Assembly (NCBI GenBank): GCA_900548185.1
Contig: URJJ01000001.1
Location: 1 to 64,000 of the forward strand
Length of the DNA: 64,000 nt
Origin: an uncultured Opitutales bacterium
Lineage (GTDB): Bacteria; Verrucomicrobiota; Verrucomicrobiia; Opitutales; Intestinicryptomonadaceae
Reading direction: 5' to 3'
A model generated the notes under the pieces. The model was not told the DNA's origin. It was given only the letters and a program-made list of their open reading frames with translations, and did not search any database. Positions 35,762 through 44,107 of the stretch are shown one piece after another. How positions within the stretch are numbered: position 1 is the first letter of the stretch; every line of letters begins with the position of its first letter. Both the position numbers and the translations under genes were made by a program.

Positions 35762-36523
35762 TCAAAACAAAAGCAGCGCCGCCGAAATGACGGTTATGGC
35801 GGCGATGAAGGCGCGGTACTTCTCCTCCGGCATCCACTTTACAAACTTCACCCCCAGAAACGCGCCTGCGATTATAAAAGGCGCCGTGAGGGCGCCCGCC
35901 GAAAGCGACGCGGCCGTTATGTTATCCCATGCAAAAATCTGGACGGGAATCTTCAGGTAGTTTACTGCCAGGAAAAACCATGCGCTTGTGCCGACGAACG
36001 CCAGCTTCGGGAGGTTCATCGAAAGGAGGTAAACCGCCATTATCGGGCCTGCGGCGTTTCCTATCATTGTGGTGAATCCGCCCAGGGCCCCGAATAGCGG
36101 CCCGTACCACCAGGATGAAAACACCCTTCGCTTGGCCTCCTCGCTTTTGCCGCGGCTCCAGAACATGACTCCGAGCCCCGCAAATATGCATAGGGCCATG
36201 AGCCGCTTGAATTCCCCCTCGGGGATTGCCGAATCCGCCGCCAGTGCCAGCGCAAACCCGGCGAGCGCGCTAGGAAGCAGCATTAATACGTACTTCCACT
36301 CTGCGGAGCGCCTGTAATAGGCGACGGCCAGAAGGTCCGCAAAACAAAGCATGGGAAGTATAAGCCCCGTGGACTCCTTGGCCCCGAACGCAAACGCGAG
36401 AATCGGTATCGAAACGGTGTTTATGCCCTGTATGCCGGTTTTCGACATGCCGACGAGCGTCCCGCATAAGAGCAGGGCCGCGAGCTTCAGGGGGGAGTCG
36501 GAAACAAGGGAAAAGTCGGGCAT
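35762..36523 (-). CDS. TauE/SafE family permease
   Basis: 253 residues, about eight membrane helices in two repeats, each beginning with the family's glycine-rich start (LLLCGTLVGMSKTGIQGINTVSIPIL; FGALGGFTTMIGNAAGPIMAVYLLS). TauE/SafE proteins export sulfite, sulfoacetate or related organosulfur anions. The substrate cannot be read here. No sulfur-metabolism gene is adjacent. Start ATG 36523. Confidence 0.88.
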   Translation of the reverse strand: MPDFSLVSDSPLKLAALLLCGTLVGMSKTGIQGINTVSIPILAFAFGAKESTGLILPMLCFADLLAVAYYRRSAEWKYVLMLLPSALAGFALALAADSAIPEGEFKRLMALCIFAGLGVMFWSRGKSEEAKRRVFSSWWYGPLFGALGGFTTMIGNAAGPIMAVYLLSMNLPKLAFVGTSAWFFLAVNYLKIPVQIFAWDNITAASLSAGALTAPFIIAGAFLGVKFVKWMPEEKYRAFIAAITVISAALLLF

Positions 36524-36654
36524 GGATTTTCTTTTTTAAGCGGTTAAGAATGCGCCTTTTGCGCCCGGCGTCAAGAGCGCCCGGGCATTTTTTGCCGGCG
36601 GGGCGCGGGGCATTTTTTCTTGAAGGGGATGCGGCTTTGGGTTTGATTGGGAAA

Positions 36655-37590
36655 ATGAAATTTATAAGATTCAAGCCCATTTACATGGAGCGCGTCTGGG
36701 GCGGGCGCGATTTTGAGGCCAAGCTGGGCCGCACCCTTCCCGAGGGAAAGGTCATAGGCGAGGCGTGGGAGATTTCCGACCGCCCCGAAGCGGAGTCGGT
36801 TGCAGCCGGCGGGGAGTTCGACGGCATGACTATCCGCGAAATAATCGAGTCCCGCCCGGAGTACGTCATGGGGCCGGGCTGGAGCCCTTCTGCGCGCTTC
36901 CCGATACTTGTCAAGTGGCTGGACTGCCAGGAGCGCCTGAGCCTCCAGGTCCATCCGCCCAAAGGCGTTGCAGAGCGCCTCGGCGGCGAGCCCAAGACTG
37001 AAAACTGGTATGTCGCCGACTGCCGTCCGGGCGCGGGCCTGATAGCCGGGCTGAAGAAGGGCGCAACCAGGGAGGAATTCGTAAAGAGCCTCTCCGACAA
37101 CTCCGCCGAAAGGCTCCTGCACCGCTTCCCCGTGGAAAAGGGCGACTCCATATTCGTGCAAAGCGGCCGCCTGCACGCAATCGACGGCGGCAACCTCATA
37201 CTCGAAATCCAGCAGAATTCGGATACCACCTACCGCGTTTACGACTGGGGGAGGGTTGGCCTCGACGGCAAGCCGCGCCAGCTCCATGTCGAGCAGTCGA
37301 TAGCGAGCATTGATTTCGGCGACTTTGAACCGCAGCCCATGCACGTTTCCGGCAAGGGCGGCGAAATGTGCTCGTGCGACGAATTCAGAATCGACCTTCT
37401 GCGCCTCGATGCGGGGGAATCCTTTGAAATAAAGGCCGGGGAGGCGATGCGCATTGTGAGCGTCGCGGAGGGCGCGCTTGAGGACTGCTGTGGAAACGCC
37501 GTGGCGATGTCTGAAAATATCGTGGTGCCCTTTGCGGAGGGGCTGTCCTTCAGGGCGTCGGCGCCGTCGGTTGTATTGATTACAAGGTAG
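36655..37590 (+). CDS. manA: mannose-6-phosphate isomerase, type I
   Basis: 311-residue zinc cupin-type isomerase interconverting mannose-6-phosphate and fructose-6-phosphate. IYMERVWGGRDF, FPILVKWLDCQERLSLQVHP with zinc ligands Gln98 and His100, the glutamate in PKTENWYV, and GRLHAIDGG with the later histidine are all present. The short 310-residue form is typical of Firmicutes- and Bacteroidetes-type ManA. ATG 36655 is chosen over the upstream-open frame. It may use mannose released by the GH92 enzyme elsewhere in the window. A strong terminator follows. Confidence 0.94.
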   Translation: MKFIRFKPIYMERVWGGRDFEAKLGRTLPEGKVIGEAWEISDRPEAESVAAGGEFDGMTIREIIESRPEYVMGPGWSPSARFPILVKWLDCQERLSLQVHPPKGVAERLGGEPKTENWYVADCRPGAGLIAGLKKGATREEFVKSLSDNSAERLLHRFPVEKGDSIFVQSGRLHAIDGGNLILEIQQNSDTTYRVYDWGRVGLDGKPRQLHVEQSIASIDFGDFEPQPMHVSGKGGEMCSCDEFRIDLLRLDAGESFEIKAGEAMRIVSVAEGALEDCCGNAVAMSENIVVPFAEGLSFRASAPSVVLITR

Positions 37591-38092
37591 TCGAATCTTG
37601 CAGAATTTGATTTGCAATCCGGAGGGGCGCCCCTCCGGATTTTTTTATGCCGCGCCGAACGGGGGCGCGCCATCCCCGCGCATGCGAATCGTATGGAAAT
37701 CCTTGTACCTTAAACCCGATGGCTTAAAGAAAAATGAAAATGCCCGGCCGTCTGAGCCGATTTTTTGCGACATTTTCGATGCCAGGCGTATATTTCAGCG
37801 TTCTGAAAGCGCCTGTCCGGGCGTTTTTTTAAGGGGGCATGCTTTTAGCGCGGTTTTTCAGGTTCTCCGCAGGGAGGTTCTGGAGATTTTAGCCCTCTTT
37901 GGGGCGTCTTCAAAAAGCCGGGATTTGGTTAAATTAATGCTTGCAAACGGGGCGGTTTTTCAAAGTTATATTGCGGATAAAAGCGCGCAAAAGCTCCGGT
38001 AAAACGGGCGGCTTTTTTCGCATGCAGGGGCGGGCGTCCCGGAGTTTCTACGGTCGGCCGCAGGGGTTTTGCGCGCCGGCCGTGATTTTTTT
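37591..38092. other. intergenic stretch with U-tract hairpins
   Basis: 502 bases between manA and ddh. Besides the manA terminator it has two weaker hairpins with T-tracts on the plus strand: CGGC/GCCG then T6 at 37745-37766, and CGCC/GGCG then T7 at 37810-37830. The 134-codon open frame here runs through the terminator and is not believed. Confidence 0.45.
37616..37646 (+). terminator. strong intrinsic terminator of manA
   Basis: A perfect 26-base palindrome (arms AATCCGGAGGGGC and GCCCCTCCGGATT) running into a T7 tract, 26 bases after the manA stop. Confidence 0.93.
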
Positions 38093-39079
38093 ATGAGCAT
38101 AAAAATAGGAATAATGGGATACGGAAACCTGGGGCGCGGAGTCGAATGCGCCGTTAGGCAAAACCCCGACATGGAGCTTGTCGCGGTTTTCACAAGGAGA
38201 AATCCCGAATCGTTAAAAATTCTGACCGATTCCGCCGAGGTCGCGCCGGCTTCCGCTGCTCCCGACTGGAAGGGCAAAATCGACGTCATGATACTTTGCG
38301 GAGGCAGCGCAACCGACCTTCCCGCAATGTCCCCGGAGTTTGCGAAAATGTTCAACATAGTTGACAGTTTCGACACTCACGCGAAGATTCCGGAGCATTT
38401 CGCGGCCGTCGATGCGGCGGCCCGGAGCGGCGGCAATCTGGCCGTAATATCCGTGGGGTGGGATCCGGGAATGTTCTCCCTCAACCGCATGTACGCCAAT
38501 GCCATCCTGCCCGAAGGCCGGGACTACACCTTCTGGGGCAGGGGCGTGAGCCAGGGCCATTCCGACGCCGTGAGGCGGATTCCCGGAGTGCGGGACGCAC
38601 GCCAGTACACCGTCCCAGTGGAAAAGGCGCTGGAGGCCGTGCGCAATGGGGAGACGCCCGACCTTTCCGCGCGCCAGAAACATACCCGCGAATGTTTTGT
38701 CGTGCTCGAGGACGGGGCGGATGCCGCAAAGGTCGAAAGCCAGATAAAGGGCATGCCGAACTATTTTTCCGACTACGATACGACGGTTCATTTTATAAGC
38801 ATGGAGGAAATGAGGCGCGACCATTCAGCCATCCCCCACGGCGGCGTCGTGATACGCACAGGAAAGACGGGCTGGGACGCCTCAAGCTCAAACCTCATCG
38901 AATACAGGCTGAAGCTCGATTCCAACCCGGAGTTCACCTCGTGCGTGCTGGCTGCATACGCAAGGGCCGCATTCAGGCTCTCAGGCGAAGGGGCTTCCGG
39001 ATGCAGGACGGTTTTTGATATAGCGCCGGCCTATCTCAGCCCGAAATCGGGCGAGGAGCTTCGGGCGTCAATGCTCTGA
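38093..39079 (+). CDS. ddh: meso-diaminopimelate D-dehydrogenase
   Basis: 328 residues. Ddh makes meso-diaminopimelate directly from tetrahydrodipicolinate with ammonia and NADPH, a one-step branch of the lysine/peptidoglycan pathway. The NADP-binding start IKIGIMGYGNLGRGVE is followed by ELVAVFTRRNPESL with the phosphate-contacting arginines. The substrate region VDSFDTHAKIPEH and SVGWDPGMFSLNRMYANAILP match the family closely. ATG 38093. Single-gene unit with its own terminator; no other lysine genes nearby. Confidence 0.94.
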   Translation: MSIKIGIMGYGNLGRGVECAVRQNPDMELVAVFTRRNPESLKILTDSAEVAPASAAPDWKGKIDVMILCGGSATDLPAMSPEFAKMFNIVDSFDTHAKIPEHFAAVDAAARSGGNLAVISVGWDPGMFSLNRMYANAILPEGRDYTFWGRGVSQGHSDAVRRIPGVRDARQYTVPVEKALEAVRNGETPDLSARQKHTRECFVVLEDGADAAKVESQIKGMPNYFSDYDTTVHFISMEEMRRDHSAIPHGGVVIRTGKTGWDASSSNLIEYRLKLDSNPEFTSCVLAAYARAAFRLSGEGASGCRTVFDIAPAYLSPKSGEELRASML

Positions 39080-39104
39080 CTGCGCCGCATATTTTCATTT
39101 AATC

Positions 39105-39139
39105 CGCCCCGTGTCCGATGCGTCCGGGGCGTTTTTTTT
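39105..39139 (+). terminator. intrinsic terminator of ddh
   Basis: CGCCCCG and CGGGGCG (7 bp, 13-base loop) followed by T8 (39132-39139). Confidence 0.88.
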
Positions 39140-39293
39140 CAGGCGTTTTATCCTTGGCAGCCGGCGGCCCCAACAGGCAGATTGAAGCTGGAGGATGGGG
39201 ATAAAACGCCCTGCGCTGCCAGGATTTTGGGCGGGTGAGTTTGATTTTACGGCATAATAACGCCCCGCCGATGCGGGCCGCGCCGCGTATATT

Positions 39294-39821
39294 TCACTTT
39301 GGCATTTCCTGCCGGGATGCGCCGATTTTTTCTGCGCATTCCTTTTTCTGCCGGTATCTTACCACTATGTTTTTTACCGCAAAATATGTCGCCGGAGTCA
39401 TTATCAGGGAAAAGATGGCCCCTCCGACAAAGAAAGCGGCAATCAGGTCGGTTCCCGCCGCGAGCAGCGCCTCATAGCTTTCCTCGTGTATGACGTTTGC
39501 CAGGGCGGACTTTATGTCGGAGTACGAGAGCGGATTGCCAAGTATGCGGCTGCCCGCATAGCATTGGATTGGATATATCAGAAATATTGTGAAATGGTTG
39601 GTTATGAGGGTTCCAACGGATGCGCCTATTTTGCTGCCTTTAAGCAGAAACGAAGTCGGGATGGAAAAGGCCAGTTGAAATCCGAAGGGTATGAGGCAGC
39701 CCCAAAACATGCCGATGGACCATCCCCTTGCTATATATTCGGGTGAAGCCTTCTCGGATACGATTTTATCGTATAGCTTTTGGAGGTTTTTCTTTATGAA
39801 GGCTGCGAAGCGTAAAAACAT
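39294..39821 (-). CDS. DUF2062 membrane protein
   Basis: 175 residues with three to four hydrophobic segments. The order matches DUF2062: a start SPEYIARGWSIGMFWGCLIPFGFQLAFSIP, then SKIGASVGTLITNHFTIFLIYPIQCYAGS (family: N...GTWI.NP.T...IY...Y.LG). Function is unknown; sometimes linked to envelope glycosyltransferases. It stands alone between ddh and the DUF5131 gene. Confidence 0.85.
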   Translation of the reverse strand: MFLRFAAFIKKNLQKLYDKIVSEKASPEYIARGWSIGMFWGCLIPFGFQLAFSIPTSFLLKGSKIGASVGTLITNHFTIFLIYPIQCYAGSRILGNPLSYSDIKSALANVIHEESYEALLAAGTDLIAAFFVGGAIFSLIMTPATYFAVKNIVVRYRQKKECAEKIGASRQEMPK

Positions 39822-39971
39822 TGGATATTAATGATTGCGATGAGGCCGGTCATTGCAACAAATTTTGCGCTCTTTTCTGCGGGTTATGCAGATTTTGCAG
39901 CGAAAGGGCGGGGGATTCCGGGTTACAGGCGGCGGAAAAATCGCAACACATCATGGGCGGCATTTCAGGCA

Positions 39972-40799
39972 TCATCCGCATGCGCATTTGCGGCATCTTG
40001 AACATCCGTTGCAAATGGGGCGGCTGCCGCACTCTGCGCATGCCGGGCCGAAGTATGGCTCGTATGCCGAACTTTCCCCAAATAGCGCGCCTTGCGCCGG
40101 GGGCAGTTTCAGCTTGTATTCAAAGCTCCTGCCCTTGTGGATTCTGCCGCCCTTTTCAAAGCGGGCCCCGGTTTCAATGAGGCAGAAAGTCGTGTCGCAT
40201 GCAACGCATTCCCGGTAGAGCTTTTCAACCCATTCGCATTTGAGCGTCCTCGAGCCCCCGTAATTTTCGCCCCCGGCTACCACGCGCTCTATCTGGCCGC
40301 TTTTCAGATATTTTTCGAGCGAAACTTCCCCTATGAACGGCGCGACCATCACGCCCTTGTGCCTGAACGGAAGCTCCAAAAGAATTGGCAGGCGTTCGTC
40401 GGCGCGCTTCTGGTTCTCGGCAGTTACATTGAAAAACACGTTTTCCCATCCGCCGCCCCAGTTGTCCGGGAGGCATTCAGGCACCCGCTCGGGGCGCTTG
40501 GTAAGAAGAAAAAATATGACGTCCCCGCGCTCGGCCATAATGCTCCATGCCTCTTTTCTCCAGGGGTCGGCGTCCTCTATGAAAAAGTCGGAAGTCATGC
40601 ATACGCGCAGGGTTTCGCCGCTTCGCACCTTGTATTCGCCTCTGGCGTTTCTTTGCAGGGGGTAGTCGAAATTGTTTTTCACCCTGAACACCCGGCTCGG
40701 ATTCAGCCCCCGCTGCCGGTCGAGAAAATACATGTAGCAGTTTGAGCATCCCTCGCTTTTCCTGGCGCAGCCGTGCCACGGATTCCAGATGTCGTGCAT
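39972..40799 (-). CDS. DUF5131 (phage Gp37/Gp68-like) cysteine-rich protein
   Basis: 275 residues. The N-terminus IWNPWHGCARKSEGCSNCYM matches the DUF5131/Gp37-Gp68 signature, whose clustered cysteines resemble radical-SAM-type metal sites. FLLTKRPERVPECLPDNWGGGWENVFFNVTAENQKRADERLP is also typical. The unusual part is the C-terminus, with eight cysteines in the last 25 residues (CAECGSRPICNGCSRCRKC), an extra metal-binding tail. Found in phages and bacteria, role unknown. It ends 6 bases before the HxlR stop on the same strand, so the two may share a transcript. Confidence 0.82.
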   Translation of the reverse strand: MHDIWNPWHGCARKSEGCSNCYMYFLDRQRGLNPSRVFRVKNNFDYPLQRNARGEYKVRSGETLRVCMTSDFFIEDADPWRKEAWSIMAERGDVIFFLLTKRPERVPECLPDNWGGGWENVFFNVTAENQKRADERLPILLELPFRHKGVMVAPFIGEVSLEKYLKSGQIERVVAGGENYGGSRTLKCEWVEKLYRECVACDTTFCLIETGARFEKGGRIHKGRSFEYKLKLPPAQGALFGESSAYEPYFGPACAECGSRPICNGCSRCRKCACG

Positions 40800-40805
40800 T
40801 CCGTT

Positions 40806-41135
40806 TTATCGAGCGGTGTTTTTCTTGTAGGCCGCCCCCCATTTTTTCATGGAAAGGAGGACGGGGTTGAGGCTTTTTCCAAGCTCGGTCAGGGAATATT
40901 CTACCCTCGGGGGGACTTCGGCGTAGACTTTCCTCGAGACAAGCTGGTCGCCCTCCATTTTGCGGAGGTTTTCCGTAAGCACCTTCTGCGAGACGGATCC
41001 GACTGACTTTCGGAGCTCTCCGAAGCGTTTGGTTCCGGCCAGCAGGTCGCGAAGTATCAGTATCTTCCACTTGTCGCCAATGAGGGAAAGCGTCGTTTCG
41101 ACGGGGCATTCCGGGAGGTCTTTTTTGTTTTTCAT
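40806..41135 (-). CDS. HxlR-family winged-helix regulator
   Basis: 109 residues, whole protein a MarR-like winged helix of the HxlR class: CPVETTLSLIGDKWKILILRDLLAGTKRFGEL, VSQKVLTENLRKMEGDQLVSRKVY, VEYSLTELGKSL. Cysteine 10 in the ECPVE element matches the redox- or aldehyde-sensing Cys of HypR/YodB-type members. Divergent from the cupin gene, with a palindrome in the spacer. Confidence 0.95.
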   Translation of the reverse strand: MKNKKDLPECPVETTLSLIGDKWKILILRDLLAGTKRFGELRKSVGSVSQKVLTENLRKMEGDQLVSRKVYAEVPPRVEYSLTELGKSLNPVLLSMKKWGAAYKKNTAR

Positions 41136-41164
41136 GCGCCAATAGTTTCTTTTAGGTTATTATA

Positions 41165-41178
41165 GCACAAAATTGTGC
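41165..41178. promoter_or_regulatory. palindrome in the hxlR-cupin spacer
   Basis: GCACAA-AA-TTGTGC is a perfect 6-bp inverted repeat in the AT-rich divergent spacer, a reasonable HxlR operator. Confidence 0.4.
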
Positions 41179-41263
41179 CTACTTTACATTTTATGCATGG
41201 TATGATAAAGTAATCACCATTCGGACTGAAAGCATAAAAAAACAAAAAATGAAAGGAAAAAAC

Positions 41264-41713
41264 ATGAAAGACATCGCAATTGCAAACTGCGCTACCATCG
41301 GCGGAAGCGAAATCAGGCAGAGCGAAAACAGGTTTGTTATAAAGCCCGTCGTGGGACTCGGCGAAGGCGAAAGGTGCGCCGTTCATTTTGTGGAAGTTGG
41401 CCCCGGCAACTCCGCCTTCGGCTACCACTGGCACGAAATGAACGAGGAGGTCTTCTACATAATAAGCGGCAGCGGGATTGTCCGGACCGAGAAGGGGGCG
41501 CTCGCAGTCAAGGCCGGCGACGCGATAGCCTTTCCGGCGGGAAAATCCGGCGCCCACAGCATAAGAAACGCTTCGGATTCCGAGAAGCTCGTGTACATTG
41601 ATTTCGACGCGGTAAACATTCCCGACCTTGTTCACCTGCCCGATATTGGAAAGGCAATGTACACCGGCCCCCATTCAAGCGGGATGATAGACGAGCCTGA
41701 AACCACGGCGTAA
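41264..41713 (+). CDS. cytosolic cupin-domain protein
   Basis: 149 residues, single small-barrel cupin. The metal site reads GYHWHEMNEEVFYIISGSG (G..H.H..EE......G.G) and the second motif FPAGKSGAHSIRNAS (P.G..H...N). No substrate is known. The ATG at 41264 is preferred to the in-frame ATG at 41249 because AAAGGA lies just before it. Divergent from hxlR, so probably its target. The secreted 256-residue protein follows 13 bases later. Confidence 0.85.
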   Translation: MKDIAIANCATIGGSEIRQSENRFVIKPVVGLGEGERCAVHFVEVGPGNSAFGYHWHEMNEEVFYIISGSGIVRTEKGALAVKAGDAIAFPAGKSGAHSIRNASDSEKLVYIDFDAVNIPDLVHLPDIGKAMYTGPHSSGMIDEPETTA

Positions 41714-41726
41714 AGGAGGATTTGAC

Positions 41727-42497
41727 ATGAGAATAACAGCGCTTTTTGCCGTATCAATAATATCCACGCTCCCGGCTTTTGCCGGGGGCAAGACGGTGTT
41801 GTTCGACCTGTCGCACGGGCAGTGCCGCGACATCGTGGAGGGGTATGAATCGGTGCCGGGGTTCGACACCCACATGCACATACTTTCCGACTATGAGAAA
41901 TTCGCGTCGGAGGCCGGGGCGGATTTCAAAGTCAATGAAAGTTCGGAGCTGGACGAAAGCGTCCTCGGCGGCGCGGATGTGCTCGTCATGCTTTCTCCGC
42001 TCAATAAGAATCTCGGAAGAGACATTTCCGCCGCCGAAAAGAAGGCCGTTTCGGATTTTGTAAGAAGGGGAGGGGCTCTCCTGATATTCGTTGACGAGGA
42101 GCATCGTGTGGATTTGGACAAATACGGGGCAAACGATATAACAAAGCAGTTCGGAATCGAGTTCGGAAAGGATATAGAGGGCCTTCCCGGAAACTGCGGG
42201 GCGGTGAGCTTTTCAAACGAGATTTTTGCCGGAAGGCGCGAAGTCCCTTACAGCGGAAGCCGCCTTTTGCGCGGAGGCATTCCCGCGAGCGTTTCGTACG
42301 AGGGCGGGTATCTGCACGGAAGCTACGTCAAGCTCGAAGGCGGCGGAAAGGTTTTCGCATGCGGAGAGGCAATGGTCGGGCTTCTAATGGGGTATCCGGA
42401 CGGAGAACGGAATGTGCACCGTAAAATGCAGTCGCGCTGGTGGGGCAAGGACAGCAAGGCATACATGCGCGAACTCATCGCCTGGGCCCTCAAATGA
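41727..42497 (+). CDS. secreted DUF4350/GATase-like protein
   Basis: 256 residues with a signal peptide (MRITALFAVSIISTLPAFA). The mature part starts with KTVLFDLSHGQCRD and contains VLVMLSPLNKNLGRDISAAEKKAVSDFVRRGGALLIFVDEEH, the pattern of DUF4350-like glutamine-amidotransferase-fold proteins that lack the catalytic cysteine. It ends RWWGKDSKAYMRELIAWALK. Likely a periplasmic ligand-binding protein, possibly for a sugar. Co-transcribed with the cupin; its stop is followed by an AT-rich terminator. Confidence 0.6.
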   Translation: MRITALFAVSIISTLPAFAGGKTVLFDLSHGQCRDIVEGYESVPGFDTHMHILSDYEKFASEAGADFKVNESSELDESVLGGADVLVMLSPLNKNLGRDISAAEKKAVSDFVRRGGALLIFVDEEHRVDLDKYGANDITKQFGIEFGKDIEGLPGNCGAVSFSNEIFAGRREVPYSGSRLLRGGIPASVSYEGGYLHGSYVKLEGGGKVFACGEAMVGLLMGYPDGERNVHRKMQSRWWGKDSKAYMRELIAWALK

Positions 42498-42576
42498 GCG
42501 GCCGGTTCGCTGGTGGAGGGCGGGCTTCCCGCTCTTTACTCGGCAAGGCCGACGATAATAAAAAAAGGCATGCGCT

Positions 42577-42611
42577 AAAAGGGAGAATTTACATGAAAAA
42601 TTCCCCTTTTT
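42577..42611 (+). terminator. intrinsic terminator after the secreted protein
   Basis: AAAAGGG-a-GAATTT pairs with AAATTC-CCCTTTT (13 bp, one bulge) and ends in a T-run. Confidence 0.75.
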
Positions 42612-42672
42612 AGAAGCCTTTATTTTTCAATAATCAAGCGAATCCAAGTTATAATTTAATTTATCAATAAGT

Positions 42673-43113
42673 ATGAAAAAGTTAGCATTGGCAGCCCTCT
42701 TGGCAATATTTGGAATTGTTTGCGCCTGGGCGCAAAATCCAGAGAAAAGTAAAAACGCAAAAGAAGAGGTCAAGGTGGATATTCTTGGCGAAACATCGCA
42801 AAGCTGGGATGGCGCAACTCTTCCAAACTATCCGGCGACGACGCCGAAGATTACCATTTTGCGTTATACATTCCCGGCCCATCAGCGTCTTTCGCCCCAT
42901 GTGCATTCAATCATAAATTGCGGTGTGATGCTCAAAGGCGAGTTGACCATCGTGGCAATGGACGGACGCGAGCATACCTTCAAAGAGGGCGATGTGGTAA
43001 TGGAGATGATAGGCGCTGTACATTACGGTGAAAACCACAGCAACGAAGAGGCTGAAGTCATTATGTTCTACGCCGGTACGGAAGGTCTGCCGCTGAAAGA
43101 AGAGGCAAAATAA
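42673..43113 (+). CDS. exported cupin-domain protein, probably acquired
   Basis: 146 residues with a signal peptide (MKKLALAALLAIFGIVCAWA) and one cupin barrel: HQRLSPHVHSIINCGVMLKGE gives the two histidines, and FKEGDVVMEMIGAVHYGEN the later metal histidine. The metal ligand pattern H-x-H is intact; no enzyme is assigned. A TATAAT at 42650-42655 lies 18 bases before the start. Codon use is more A/T-rich than in the neighbours and it is followed by a recombinase tail, so it looks imported, perhaps from Bacteroidota (inference). Confidence 0.82.
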   Translation: MKKLALAALLAIFGIVCAWAQNPEKSKNAKEEVKVDILGETSQSWDGATLPNYPATTPKITILRYTFPAHQRLSPHVHSIINCGVMLKGELTIVAMDGREHTFKEGDVVMEMIGAVHYGENHSNEEAEVIMFYAGTEGLPLKEEAK

Positions 43114-43234
43114 TCGGATTTCAAAGACAGGCATATTATGGAATATTTCGCATTTCAATGCATATGTCCCGTCAGATTTCCGAATGCCAAACCTTTGAGT
43201 TTGCACTGGCACTGGGCGAACTCGCCAAGAGCCG

Positions 43235-43378
43235 GGCGCATATAGAGGCGGCTGTAAAACGGTGAGCGCGCTGCTTGGTCATTCCAATATTATGACTACG
43301 CTGAATCTCTATGTTCATCCAAATCTTTATCAAAAGAAACGTTGCATTGAGAGAATGAGTAATATATTGAAAGTATAA
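43235..43378 (+). pseudogene. tyrosine recombinase C-terminal remnant
   Basis: The frame ending at 43378 encodes CKTVSALLGHSNIMTTLNLYVHP and then a basic tail ending in ERMSNILKV. This is the last third of a Tn916/phage-type integrase: LLGHS with the active-site histidine, then the catalytic tyrosine in LYVHP. There is no start or upstream catalytic arginine, and no frame continues to the left, so it is a broken fragment. Confidence 0.8.
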
Positions 43379-43408
43379 TTCTTGCAATTATATGTATGGA
43401 AAGTCCTT

Positions 43409-44107
43409 ATGAAAACTGTCTTTTGCGCAATGATAGGGGTTTTTAAAAAGATTCGCGGGGCATTATGCGCCGGCTTGTTGGGAGGCGCGCCGTTTATTTT
43501 AAATGGCGGAAATTTGGCGGATGTTATAGGGAAATGCGATTCAGAATTGGCAAAGTCCGGAGAACTTATAATAGGGGCCAGCGTCTGCCCCTTGTTCGCC
43601 GAAGAAAGATACGGTTTTATAAGTTCAATGGAGTCTGATTTGTCGGGCGCATTTCCTAAGGCGGATGTCCGAACCGCCTTTGAAAAGGCCGGGGTGGCGG
43701 ACGTTCTGAATGGGATGTTTGAAAAAAATCCCTCTTTGGGGCTCATCGCATTCTATGTGCATTCCGGCGGCGGCGATGCGAAGATACGCATACTTGATAT
43801 GGAAAATATGGAGCCTCTGTGCGATATAAGGCTTGCGGGAATTTCCGAAGGCGCGGGATTTCCGCCTGATGCGCCTGCGTCCATTGTGAGGGCTTTGAAT
43901 TTTATAAGCGAAGTTTCGGGACATTTGGATTTCAGGGACTTGTCGGGATATGCCAATTTGTCAAACAAGCTGCCGTGGTCGGTCGCAGCGCGCGGCAAAT
44001 GCGTTTCTTTTTTGTTCTCTCCGCCTTCCGGTTTTGACGGCGGGGGACTGAAGCTTGTTTTGGATGCGGATACGGGGCGAATCTTTAAAATGGAGCAGAC
44101 AAGATGA
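43409..44107 (+). CDS. secreted protein of unknown function, paralogue A
   Basis: 232 residues. The N-terminus MKTVFCAMIGVFKKIRGALCAGLLGGAPF is hydrophobic, a probable signal or anchor. I do not recognise a family. Its C-terminal half aligns with that of the next gene: IRILDMENMEPL against IRIFRLSNAEPI, WSVAARGKCVSFLF against WSVQRSGGTMTFQF, and DTGRIFKME against DSGRICEII. Start ATG 43409 follows GGAAAG at a good distance; an in-frame TTG lies upstream. It overlaps the next gene by ATGA. Confidence 0.65.
   Translation: MKTVFCAMIGVFKKIRGALCAGLLGGAPFILNGGNLADVIGKCDSELAKSGELIIGASVCPLFAEERYGFISSMESDLSGAFPKADVRTAFEKAGVADVLNGMFEKNPSLGLIAFYVHSGGGDAKIRILDMENMEPLCDIRLAGISEGAGFPPDAPASIVRALNFISEVSGHLDFRDLSGYANLSNKLPWSVAARGKCVSFLFSPPSGFDGGGLKLVLDADTGRIFKMEQTR

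Noticed and set aside
37598..38002. 134-codon open frame between manA and ddh
   Set aside because: It crosses the manA terminator and has no family or signal features.
39850..40041. Methionine-rich 63-codon minus frame
   Set aside because: It overlaps the DUF5131 gene end and is low in coding signs.
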